A DNA stretch of 64,000 nt from Sphingobacteriia bacterium. GTDB taxonomy: Bacteria; Bacteroidota; Bacteroidia; B-17B0; Aurantibacillaceae. A program made the position numbers and the translations under genes. Position 1 is the stretch's first letter; each line of letters begins with the position of its first letter. The notes under the pieces are model-generated. The model did no database searches, had not been told where the DNA came from, and saw only the letters and a program-made list of their open reading frames with translations. Where the stretch lies: assembly GCA_009927275.1 (NCBI GenBank), contig RFNG01000130.1:30560-94559 (forward strand). Reading direction: 5' to 3'. Below, in pieces: positions 56,544 to 63,948 of this stretch.

Positions 56544-57004
56544 GATGTAACTGGAAAAAGTTGGTTTAACATTTGGGTTCTATAATTAAAAATGGATTCT
56601 AGTTTTGGACGTATTAGCCATTTGTGACTTAATGGCGCCATAGCAAACCAAGGTAATTTATAATTTACAACGTCACGCATCTCAGTGCCTGATGGGTGGG
56701 GATGAATCCAATGCTGGTGATGCCAAAACGCATAGGGCCCAAATCGCTGTTCATCTACAAAATAGCTTCCGGGCACAACATGAGTAATTTCAGTAATCCA
56801 CGACATTGATATGCCTAAAAGTGGACGCACATTGTAGCCTATAATTTGCCCGGCATAAGTTGTTGTTGAACCGCTTCTGTAAGTCATTTCAAAACTCATT
56901 TCAGGGGGTGTTATTTTTGCCAAATTTTCGGGCTTTGATAAAAATTCCCACGCCTTTTCTGGAGAAATTCCAATAATTTGATGGGATTCTAAACGGTATA
57001 TCAT
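56540..57004 (-). CDS. SRPBCC-family protein
   Basis: About 154 residues of the START-like SRPBCC ligand-binding fold: YRLESHQIIGISPEKAWEFLSKPENLAKITPP at the start, then GQIIGYNVRPLLGISMSWITEI, FVDEQRFGPYAFWHHQHW and the C-terminal helix. Proteins of this kind bind hydrophobic ligands; no catalytic role is clear. It heads the photolyase operon and overlaps the SDR gene by four bases. The track start (57073) would add 23 residues encoded by a perfect inverted repeat; the ATG at 57004 begins the conserved fold and is preferred. Confidence 0.85.
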   Translation of the reverse strand: MIYRLESHQIIGISPEKAWEFLSKPENLAKITPPEMSFEMTYRSGSTTTYAGQIIGYNVRPLLGISMSWITEITHVVPGSYFVDEQRFGPYAFWHHQHWIHPHPSGTEMRDVVNYKLPWFAMAPLSHKWLIRPKLESIFNYRTQMLNQLFPVTS

Positions 57005-57011
57005 AGTTATA

Positions 57012-57036
57012 AAACAAAAGCGTTGCGCTTTTGTTT
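57012..57036 (-). promoter_or_regulatory. Perfect inverted repeat upstream of the photolyase operon
   Basis: AAACAAAAGCG, 3-base loop, CGCTTTTGTTT: an 11-bp perfect palindrome seven bases upstream of the first gene's ATG. In DNA it could be an operator; in RNA it would be a stable hairpin next to the ribosome-binding region. No TAnnTTTG promoter is visible between here and 57180. Its function is not known. Confidence 0.6.
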
Positions 57037-57188
57037 CGTGGTTTTGAATGATATTCCTATAAATGCAGTTCATATTAGTGAAATGCCGGGATATCTAACT
57101 TATGCTCATCTAAGCCCTGTGAATCCCTTTAGCAATAATTTTATTTTGAAATATATTTAGGGCGATGTCTTTATTGTTAAAATTATTT

Positions 57189-57282
57189 GGGCGCGTCCCT
57201 GCGGGCCGGGCTTCTGCGGATTACGCTACGCTTCAGAACATCCTGCGGATGGTTCCCCTTCGGGTCCTACGAATCCCTCGCG
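57189..57282. repeat. GC-rich palindromic interspersed element (variant A)
   Basis: A strongly GC-rich block in AT-rich surroundings, starting GGGCGCGTCCCTGCGGGCC and containing small self-complementary stretches such as CCCTTCGGG and CCTGCGG. It has the GGGC...CGGGCTTC layout of the elements at 57445 and 63949 but is diverged. A fragment resembling the element's left end (TTTAGGGCGATG) lies at 57156-57170. No ORF. Confidence 0.65.
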
Positions 57283-57348
57283 CAAATACTATTAACGCAA
57301 TATTTTGTATAGTATAAAAATGCCTTAGCCGGCTGTAGGGGCATAGCG

Positions 57349-57423
57349 TTCTTTTAACCGAAGGTTAAAAAACCGAACCTGTGAAGCCCGAAAGACGGCG
57401 ACCGCAAAGCGGTAAGGCCCAAA
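57349..57423 (-). repeat. GC-rich palindromic interspersed element (variant B, inverted)
   Basis: Contains two hairpins, TTTTAACC-GAA-GGTTAAAA and ACCGC-AAA-GCGGT. Read on the minus strand it starts GGGCCTTACCGC and includes CGGGCTTCACAGGTTCGGTTTT, which parallels CGGGCTCGCTTCGCTCGGTTTT of the next element. It therefore looks like an inverted, diverged copy, back to back with variant C across about 21 AT-rich bases. Confidence 0.6.
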
Positions 57424-57444
57424 AAAAATATACAGAAATAATTT

Positions 57445-57502
57445 GGGCGATGCCTTCGGCCCGGGCTGCTCCGGGCTCGCTTCGCTCGGTTTTCTTCGGC
57501 CC
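57445..57502 (+). repeat. GC-rich palindromic interspersed element (variant C)
   Basis: Starts GGGCGATGCCTTCGGCCCGG and ends CTTCGGCCC. Its first 47 bases recur at 63949-63995 with about four mismatches, so this is a genuine dispersed repeat, 6.5 kb apart and in the same orientation. Internal complementarity (TTCGGCCCGGG, CTCCGGGC, CGAGCGAAG-like arms) suggests a folded RNA or DNA structure. No coding content. Confidence 0.8.
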
Positions 57503-57571
57503 AAAATAAATATTTAAAACATTGGGGTGCGCAGTTTTTGGTACTTATAAAAAGCACTCTTAAAATCTGTG

Positions 57572-58123
57572 TTAAAATGCGTATCCAAAACCAAAACCTG
57601 CCCAGTGCTTTGAAAAATCAATACCATAAAATAATGGCACATACATACATTGCAGCATAAAGCCTTTAGTATATTTTTTTTTAAAGCGATATCCAAATGC
57701 TATACTGGCATTAAGATTGTTGTTTCGTTGCACGTTTATAGTATAAATATCAGTTTTTATAGTACTTGAAAATACCGTTCCAAAACTCACTACAAAACAA
57801 TGCATAACACCATATTGAGCTACTAACGTTAAGGGCAGAGCCAGGTCGGGATTAAACGATTTAGTGTAATCCATTAGCGGCATAGCATTTATGCCACATC
57901 GAAATCCAAGTTTAAGGATTTTAAATTGTTTTACATTATGTTCGTAATTTAAACTGCCCCAACCGCCCATACCTCCGGCTTCTATGTATACTAAATGTTT
58001 TGCAAAACTAGAATCTTGTGCTGTTGTAAATCGTATTAAAACTATAAGGTTAAAAACAAAAAACCAGGCTCTCAAAACACGACCTAACAATGTAGTTTTA
58101 AAAATTAAAACTAATTTGGCCAT
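57572..58123 (-). CDS. Small outer-membrane beta-barrel protein, unknown function
   Basis: 183 residues. A hydrophobic signal segment (LRAWFFVFNLIVLIRFTTAQ) ends near residue 36; the rest is made of alternating beta strands (LVYIEAGGMGGWGSLNYEH, LNASIAFGYRFKK) and ends with the aromatic C-terminal signature GFGFGYAF, typical of outer-membrane barrels. I do not recognise a specific family. The first ATG overlaps the 3' end of parC by 26 bases; an internal TTG near the signal helix is a possible alternative start. Likely co-transcribed with parC; the GC-rich repeats lie just beyond its stop. Confidence 0.68.
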   Translation of the reverse strand: MAKLVLIFKTTLLGRVLRAWFFVFNLIVLIRFTTAQDSSFAKHLVYIEAGGMGGWGSLNYEHNVKQFKILKLGFRCGINAMPLMDYTKSFNPDLALPLTLVAQYGVMHCFVVSFGTVFSSTIKTDIYTINVQRNNNLNASIAFGYRFKKKYTKGFMLQCMYVPLFYGIDFSKHWAGFGFGYAF

Positions 58124-59885
58124 CGCCCTCTAAAAAATCTTTAGCATTTGATTTATTGAGCTTTTCCATTGCACGACGATGTAATTCAACAGGTGAAAGA
58201 CCTGATTTTTCTGATTCGTCTTTATTTAAAAACCGGCGCGCCTGTTTTATTTCCTCAGGTTCTTTTAAGCTTATATCTTTAATTTTAAAATCAGATAATT
58301 TTTTGCCTTTAGTTTTTAATCCTGTAACACCAATAAAGCTTTGCAGGGTAATGATTTCGCTTTTGGGCTGCTCGCCTTTAACTTTAGAAAAGTGTAATTC
58401 AAGAAGAGGATTTACTTGTGAAGTAACCAATTCAACGCGGCTGTTTTCATGTTCAGGTATTATAAGCGTTTTTACCTGTAATGCTTCTGGCAAAAAACGT
58501 TTTACAAAGTATTGTTGGCGTTCACCATCAAAATATACCATGCTTAAAGGCAGTTCGGGTTGAAACTTTTCAATCCATATTAAATCGTCTTCAAAGCGAT
58601 GGCTTAAATCGTAGGTATACAATCGGTAATGGCCTTTTGCAGATAATGTTAAAATGCCATCAGCACCACTAAATTTACCAAGATAGGTTCCTTTTTCATC
58701 TTTATTTAAGCGCTGTGTAGCCTCATCAAACCAAAAATCTTCGCCTTCTAAGGTAGAGGCTCCTTTAGCTTTTAATACAACTTTATTGACCGTGTATTTG
58801 GTTACAATATTTCCTACGGCACTTCGTGCCTTAACATCCATTTCAGCAAAATCTATATCAATTTGTAATTTGCGCAAACCGGTTACTGCCCTCAGTTGTA
58901 CTTGTACTTGTTCCGCCTCACCATTGGGATTGGCAGAAAGCCAGTATACCGTACTGCCCGTATTGCCTTTGGTTAAATCATATATTTTATCGCGTGTTAT
59001 ACCGGTAACATTAAAGCGCTTCATAAACGTTATGCCTTTGGGTCCGTCACGATATACCATATGGTAAATAGTGCGCTCGTCATTCTTTTTAAAAATGGCA
59101 ACATGCATTATGTCTTTGCCAACAAACACTTTATCTGCCACTTTAAATACTTTCATTTTACCTTCTTTGGTAAATGCGATAATATCATCCAAATCTGAAC
59201 AGTCTGTAATAAATTCATCTTTTTTAAGAGCAGTTCCAATAAAGCCCTCGGCACGATTAACAAATAATTTTTCATTTGCTAAAATGACCTGCGTTGCAAC
59301 AATGGTTTCAAGTTGTTTGGTTTCCGTTTTACGTTCACGTCCTGTACCGTATTTTTTCTTTAGAGTTTTAAAATACTCAATAGCATAGTCCACCAGATTA
59401 TTTAAATGATGTTTTACCTGTTCTAAAAGCTCCTGTAACTCTTTCATGTTGGCTTCTGCTTTTGCCGAATCAAATCGTGTAATACGAATCATTGGAATTT
59501 GAGTAAGCTTATTAAGATCTTCGTCGGTAATATCACGAATTAATTTTTTTCGGTGCGGCTTAAAACAATCGTATAAATAGCTAAATAAAGTGTCTTTACT
59601 CGAATAGGACTTAAATTCGATATACATTTCTTCCCGAATAAAAAGCTTTTCAAGTGAGGCAAAATGCCATTTTTCTTCTAATTCATGTTGTTGTATTTCC
59701 AGTTCGGTTTTTAATAAATGCAGTGTTTGTTGGGTAGAGCGTTTTAAAATTTCACTTACACCTAAAAACTTTGGCTTGTCTTGCTCAATCACGCAGGCAT
59801 TCGGAGAAATACTTAATTCGCATTGCGTAAAAGCATACAATGCATCGATTGTTTTATCGGGCGAAATACCGGGTTGTAAATGCAC
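58098..59885 (-). CDS. parC: DNA topoisomerase IV/gyrase subunit A, C-terminal part (interrupted)
   Basis: 595-codon frame from a GTG start, holding the rest of the breakage-reunion domain (LQPGISPDKTIDALYAFTQCELS), the coiled-coil gate and the C-terminal beta-pinwheel. The frame is in fact open to 60149, and the bases between encode normal sequence (KKATIYPDF, EIPFTTTTGSLIDSI), so the whole gene spans 58098-60734 (879 codons) with one TAA at 60150-60152. I see no GyrA-box (QRRGGKG), which favours ParC over GyrA. ParC separates linked daughter chromosomes. No parE is adjacent. Confidence 0.88.
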   Translation of the reverse strand: MHLQPGISPDKTIDALYAFTQCELSISPNACVIEQDKPKFLGVSEILKRSTQQTLHLLKTELEIQQHELEEKWHFASLEKLFIREEMYIEFKSYSSKDTLFSYLYDCFKPHRKKLIRDITDEDLNKLTQIPMIRITRFDSAKAEANMKELQELLEQVKHHLNNLVDYAIEYFKTLKKKYGTGRERKTETKQLETIVATQVILANEKLFVNRAEGFIGTALKKDEFITDCSDLDDIIAFTKEGKMKVFKVADKVFVGKDIMHVAIFKKNDERTIYHMVYRDGPKGITFMKRFNVTGITRDKIYDLTKGNTGSTVYWLSANPNGEAEQVQVQLRAVTGLRKLQIDIDFAEMDVKARSAVGNIVTKYTVNKVVLKAKGASTLEGEDFWFDEATQRLNKDEKGTYLGKFSGADGILTLSAKGHYRLYTYDLSHRFEDDLIWIEKFQPELPLSMVYFDGERQQYFVKRFLPEALQVKTLIIPEHENSRVELVTSQVNPLLELHFSKVKGEQPKSEIITLQSFIGVTGLKTKGKKLSDFKIKDISLKEPEEIKQARRFLNKDESEKSGLSPVELHRRAMEKLNKSNAKDFLEGDGQISFNF

Positions 59886-60149
59886 TTGAATTTCTACCTG
59901 TTCAGCAGTATTATCCTCTACTTTTTTAATTTTTATTTTGCCCTTATCATTTGCAGCTAAAATGGAATCAATAAGCGAACCGGTGGTTGTTGTAAATGGT
60001 ATTTCAGTAATTACAAGCGTTTTGGCATTTAAGGATTTAATGCGCGCTCTAATTTTAATTTTTCCGCCTCGTAATCCGTCTTTATATTCACTAAAATCGG
60101 CAATACCGCCTGTTATAAAATCAGGATATATAGTTGCTTTTTTTACCCT

Positions 60150-60734
60150 TTAAACCTGAATGGAGGCATCAATAAGTTCATTAAAATTATGCGGTAAAAT
60201 CTTGCATGCAAGGCCCACGGCAATTCCATCAACGCCCTGCGCTAACACCAGTGGAAACTTTACCGGTAATGCCAGAGGCTCTTTGTTTCGTCCATCATAA
60301 CTTAAACCCCATGTTGTTGTTTTAGGATTAAATACAATATCTTTTGCCAGTGAACTTAGTCGGGCTTCAATATATCTGGGTGCTGCCGCACTGTCTCCGG
60401 TGTAAATGTTACCCCAGTTTCCCTGGCAGTCAATTAACAAGTCTTTTTGCCCCATTGATACCAGCGCATCACCAATACTGGCATCGCCATGCGGATGGTA
60501 TTTCATGGTGTTGCCAATTAAATTGGCCACCTTATTATAGCGTCCGTCTTCAAGTTCCCACATGCTGTGCAAAATTCTACGCTGCACAGGCTTTAAGCCA
60601 TCATCAATAGCGGGCACGGCACGTTCTAAAATAACGTACGAGGCATAATCTACAAACCAGTTTTTAAATAATCCGCTTACATGGGTTACATGAGATTTAT
60701 CGGCATGTTGATTGTTTTCGGTAACTTCAGACAT
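60150..60734 (-). CDS. parC: DNA topoisomerase IV/gyrase subunit A, N-terminal part (interrupted)
   Basis: 194 residues with the winged-helix and active-site region: YASYVILERAVPAIDDGLKPVQRRIL, KYHPHGDASIGDALV (quinolone region) and the catalytic tyrosine in AAAPRYIEARLSSLA. It stops right after ELIDASIQV at TAA, where relatives read a segment like ILKGK. If the T3 run (60152-60154) had four Ts and the A7 run (60138-60144, minus strand) six As, the text would be QVLKGKKATIYPDF, an excellent match. The alternative is a true nonsense codon in a gene that is normally essential. Confidence 0.88.
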   Translation of the reverse strand: MSEVTENNQHADKSHVTHVSGLFKNWFVDYASYVILERAVPAIDDGLKPVQRRILHSMWELEDGRYNKVANLIGNTMKYHPHGDASIGDALVSMGQKDLLIDCQGNWGNIYTGDSAAAPRYIEARLSSLAKDIVFNPKTTTWGLSYDGRNKEPLALPVKFPLVLAQGVDGIAVGLACKILPHNFNELIDASIQV

Positions 60735-60745
60735 ATTTGAAAACG

Positions 60746-60753
60746 CAAATATA
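60746..60753 (-). promoter_or_regulatory. Possible -7 element of parC
   Basis: TATATTTG on the minus strand, followed by C, matches TAnnTTTG and lies 12 bases upstream of the parC ATG. No TTG occurs at the usual distance (TTA is 24 bases away), so only half of the promoter is convincing. Confidence 0.35.
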
Positions 60754-60968
60754 CATGCCCGATTAAAATAGCTGCTGTTAATCTAAAGTATATATTAACA
60801 GATGTATTAAGCATATTTAATGCAAAAGGTAACAACGGGCATGTAGCAAGAACTAATCATTAATTTTAACATGCACATAATCAGCGTTTTAAACAAATAT
60901 TAAAGACCTTACAAATTCTTTTTTGTTTTTCCTCTTTTTTTTATTCTTTTGCACAACGTAAAACAACC

Positions 60969-61190
60969 ATGTATTGGACACTTGAATTAGCCAGTTGGCT
61001 CGAAGATGCACCCTGGCCCGCTACCAAAGATGAATTAATTGACTTTGCCATGCGCACCGGTGCACCAATGGAAGTAATTGAAAATCTGCAAGAAATTGAA
61101 GATGAAGGCGAATCGTATGAAAGTATAGAGGAGATATGGCCCGATTATCCCACAAAGGACGATTTCTTTTTTAATGAGGATGAATTTTAA
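60969..61190 (+). CDS. DUF2795 family protein
   Basis: 73-residue acidic protein that is nearly all conserved family sequence: MYWTLELASWLEDAPWPATK, DELIDFAMRTGAPMEVIENLQ, YESIEEIWPDYPTKDDF. DUF2795 proteins are small, highly conserved in Bacteroidota and of unknown function; the helical arrangement hints at protein or nucleic-acid contact. It follows a T-rich stretch and overlaps the HMA-MauE gene by four bases tail to tail. A poor promoter match (TTG at 60923, TATTCTTTTG ending at 60951) lies upstream. Confidence 0.88.
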   Translation: MYWTLELASWLEDAPWPATKDELIDFAMRTGAPMEVIENLQEIEDEGESYESIEEIWPDYPTKDDFFFNEDEF

Positions 61191-61906
61191 ATCATCATAA
61201 GCAAACTCATTAACAGCATCAGGCCATTTTCTACCAGCGTAACATTACCAACAGGTAAATTAAATCCTGCACCCAAACAAGCACATTGTATCGGTTGTGA
61301 CAAACGCATGGCCAAAATAACACCAATTAGTCCGCTCAACATAATAAGCGCGGTAAATACATGCAAGGCCATAGTGTTAAATGCGCTTAAGTAAAGCAAA
61401 CCTAAAGCACACTCTATAAATGGGTAACACAGGGCCCAAACGGGGATATACATGGCAAGCGCATCATACGTTTTAAAGCGTGATGCAAACCCCCTTACAT
61501 CCAACAGTTTAAAAAACGAAAAACTAATAAAGAAACCACCCATAAATACACGCATTACATGATTTATTGTAAATGCCATGGTAGCTTGTTGTTTAACCAA
61601 ATTCCAAACATCTATACAACAGCATAATACCAGTAAAGTAAAAATTAATAGTACAGGTTTATATGTGGTTAAAAAGTGGGGCTTGTTGGCTTCATTTACA
61701 AGAGTTTGTATACTGTATTTTGGAAAATCGGCAAGGGCCTGTTGCAGGGTTTCAAGCGTTAAGGCGGATGTGTGCGTAATTTTTAATCGTTGTGTAGTTA
61801 TGTCAGGCTCTACCAATTCAATTTGGGGAATGGTTTTTAAACGTGTTTTAATTAATGCCACACAGCTTGAACAGGTCATACCGAGCAATGTATATTCTGT
61901 AACCAT
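61187..61906 (-). CDS. HMA-domain/MauE-like fusion membrane protein
   Basis: 239 residues. Residues 1-70 form a heavy-metal-associated domain with GMTCSSC (Cys12, Cys15), the copper/mercury-type metal site. After a linker come about four membrane helices of the MauE/DoxX type, with a Cys-x-Cys in PIQCACLGAGFNLPVGNVTL, typical of MauE-like proteins that shuttle thiol electrons. I infer a metal or redox relay at the inner membrane, perhaps supplying copper or reducing a periplasmic partner. It diverges from the aminotransferase gene across 49 bases. No metal-efflux ATPase is nearby. Confidence 0.82.
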   Translation of the reverse strand: MVTEYTLLGMTCSSCVALIKTRLKTIPQIELVEPDITTQRLKITHTSALTLETLQQALADFPKYSIQTLVNEANKPHFLTTYKPVLLIFTLLVLCCCIDVWNLVKQQATMAFTINHVMRVFMGGFFISFSFFKLLDVRGFASRFKTYDALAMYIPVWALCYPFIECALGLLYLSAFNTMALHVFTALIMLSGLIGVILAMRLSQPIQCACLGAGFNLPVGNVTLVENGLMLLMSLLMMI

Positions 61907-61955
61907 ATGTTAAAGATACGGCATACGGTGTTTTAATAAAATGTAATTTTACACT

Positions 61956-63158
61956 ATGCCTCAATTATCTAATAAAGCAGAACATATGCCGGCTTCGCCC
62001 ATTCGTAAATTGGTTCCCTATGCCGAAGCAGCCAAAAAAAAAGGTATTCGCATTTTTCATTTAAATATTGGACAACCCGATATTCAAACACCGGATACAT
62101 TTTTAAATGCCGTTAAAAACACCTCTATTAAAATTTTAGAATACACCCACAGCGCTGGCACCGAATCGTACCGAAAAAAATTATGTACCTATTATCAACG
62201 GTATAATATTCAATTAGATCCGGCCGATATTTTAGTTACTAACGGAGGTAGTGAAGCCATTCAATTTGCCATGCTAAGTTGTTTTAATGCTGGCGATGAA
62301 ATAATAATTCCCGAACCCTTTTATGCCAATTATAATGGTTTTGGAACTGCTGCAGATGTTCGCGTTGTACCGGTACGCAGCACCATTGAAAACGGATTTG
62401 CACTGCCTTCCATTTCTGCATTTGAAGCTGCCATTGGCCCTAAAACAAAAGGGATAATGATTTGCAATCCCGGAAATCCAACGGGTTACTTATACAGTCG
62501 TAAAGAGCTTGAAGGTTTGGCTGATCTTGTTAAAAAACACGATTTATATTTGTTAAGCGATGAAGTGTACCGTGAGTTTTGTTACGACGGAAACCCTTAC
62601 GTTAGCGTAATGCATTTGCCGGGTATTGATAACCACGTTATTTTATTAGATTCCATAAGTAAACGTTACAGTGCTTGTGGTGCTCGCATTGGGGCTCTTA
62701 TTAGTAAAAACAAAGCCGTACTGGCTGCGGCTTTAAAATTTGCACAGGCTCGATTAAGTCCGCCTACCTTTGGCCAAATCGGTGCAGAAGCGGCTATCGA
62801 TACACCCGAAAGTTATTTTAAAGAAGTGAAAGCAGAATATATAAAACGCCGGGATGTTTTAGTATCAACATTAAATGCCATGCCCGGAGTATTTTGCCCA
62901 ATTCCGGGAGGCGCTTTTTATGCAATGGCCAGATTGCCAATTGATGATGCCGATCGTTTTTGTCAGTGGCTTTTAGAATCATTCAGCTACAATAACCAAA
63001 CACTTATGCTAGCTCCTGCAACCGGATTTTATGCAAGTGCAGGTGCCGGTAAAAATGAGGTTCGATTAGCTTATGTACTTAATGTAAATGATTTAAGTGC
63101 GGCATTAGAATGCCTAGCCAAAGCCTTACAGGAGTATCCCGGTAAAACCTTAGTATAA
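61956..63158 (+). CDS. Class I/II pyridoxal-phosphate aminotransferase
   Basis: 400-residue fold-type I aminotransferase similar to aspartate aminotransferases of subgroup I-gamma. Landmarks: IFHLNIGQPDIQTPDTF, YTHSAGTESYRKKL, VTNGGSEAIQFAM (phosphate contact), CNPGNPTGYLYSRKEL, LLSDEVYREFCYDG (Asp and Tyr to the cofactor), the PLP lysine in DSISKRYSACGARIG, and the substrate arginine in NEVRLAYVLN. Aspartate or aromatic amino acids are the likely substrates. Its last codon overlaps the start of the next gene by one base. Confidence 0.93.
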   Translation: MPQLSNKAEHMPASPIRKLVPYAEAAKKKGIRIFHLNIGQPDIQTPDTFLNAVKNTSIKILEYTHSAGTESYRKKLCTYYQRYNIQLDPADILVTNGGSEAIQFAMLSCFNAGDEIIIPEPFYANYNGFGTAADVRVVPVRSTIENGFALPSISAFEAAIGPKTKGIMICNPGNPTGYLYSRKELEGLADLVKKHDLYLLSDEVYREFCYDGNPYVSVMHLPGIDNHVILLDSISKRYSACGARIGALISKNKAVLAAALKFAQARLSPPTFGQIGAEAAIDTPESYFKEVKAEYIKRRDVLVSTLNAMPGVFCPIPGGAFYAMARLPIDDADRFCQWLLESFSYNNQTLMLAPATGFYASAGAGKNEVRLAYVLNVNDLSAALECLAKALQEYPGKTLV

Positions 63159-63754
63159 TGTATCGTTTACTAATATTACTATGCTGTATAGTAATTTCAT
63201 CATGCACCACAGGTGCTGTTTCAAGTACAAATGAATCTGCACCACCAACATTTAACAATCATCCAAAAATTCAAATTAAAAAGGGATTTTCAGGTATAGT
63301 AAAGTTGCCTGAAATGTTGTGCTATTGTATAGCCGATTCATGTAATCCAAAAGACCGCGCCGCAGCCACAAGTAAAGCCATTTCAAATTTATACTTACAG
63401 CTTTCTAAAAATAATATACAAAGCGATGGGCCATTAGGCCAAATTTTAATATATAAAGATTCTGTAATGGAACGTTTTGAATGTATTAAACCCATTTTGC
63501 AATTACCTCAAAAAAATCCGGAGCAAGGTCAATTTGTGTTTTTAGAATCGGGTATATTTTACATTTATCATCATTTTGGTGCATATGAAAATTTAGACGC
63601 AGCTTATAAAACTATTAGTGTGGATTTACAACATAAACGTTTAAGCGTTTGTGGTCCATTGCGTGAATTTTACATTACAAGTTTAGAACAAACTTCCGAT
63701 GAAAGCCGCTGGATTACCCGTATTATGATACCTGTATCAAATAGCAGTAATTAA
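63158..63754 (+). CDS. Lipoprotein with GyrI-like effector-binding domain
   Basis: 198 residues. The signal peptide ends in a lipobox (CIVISSCTT, Cys near residue 16), so the protein is lipid-anchored outside the cytoplasm. The body resembles a GyrI-like/AraC effector-binding fold: ERFECIKPILQLP, QFVFLESGIFYIYHHFGAYENLDAAYKTISV and a last part with REFYITSLEQTSDESRWITRIMIPV, the usual closing strand. Such domains bind small hydrophobic or drug-like ligands. Translationally coupled to the aminotransferase (ATG within the stop). Confidence 0.72.
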   Translation: MYRLLILLCCIVISSCTTGAVSSTNESAPPTFNNHPKIQIKKGFSGIVKLPEMLCYCIADSCNPKDRAAATSKAISNLYLQLSKNNIQSDGPLGQILIYKDSVMERFECIKPILQLPQKNPEQGQFVFLESGIFYIYHHFGAYENLDAAYKTISVDLQHKRLSVCGPLREFYITSLEQTSDESRWITRIMIPVSNSSN

Positions 63755-63948
63755 TTTTAAATTGTAATTCAGAATAGTATTATAAGCAAAACATATAAAA
63801 CGTTTTTGCAGCAATTTAAAAGCACAATTACAATTTTTATTATACCAAAAAAATATTTTTAGGCGCATCTATATTAATGGGTTTCTTTTTTTTTGGTTGA
63901 AATATGTTTTGGGCGGTAATGTTTTTGTTTTTAGTAGGATTATTTTTA

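Noticed and set aside
57189-57502. CRISPR array or insertion sequence
   Set aside because: The units differ in length and sequence, there are no regular spacers or cas genes, and no transposase ORF or clear terminal repeats.
58156-59388. Several plus-strand ORFs of 60-135 residues
   Set aside because: All are antisense to the parC coding frame.
60912-60951. T-rich stretch before DUF2795 as a terminator
   Set aside because: No stem precedes it; it more likely belongs to the promoter region of DUF2795.
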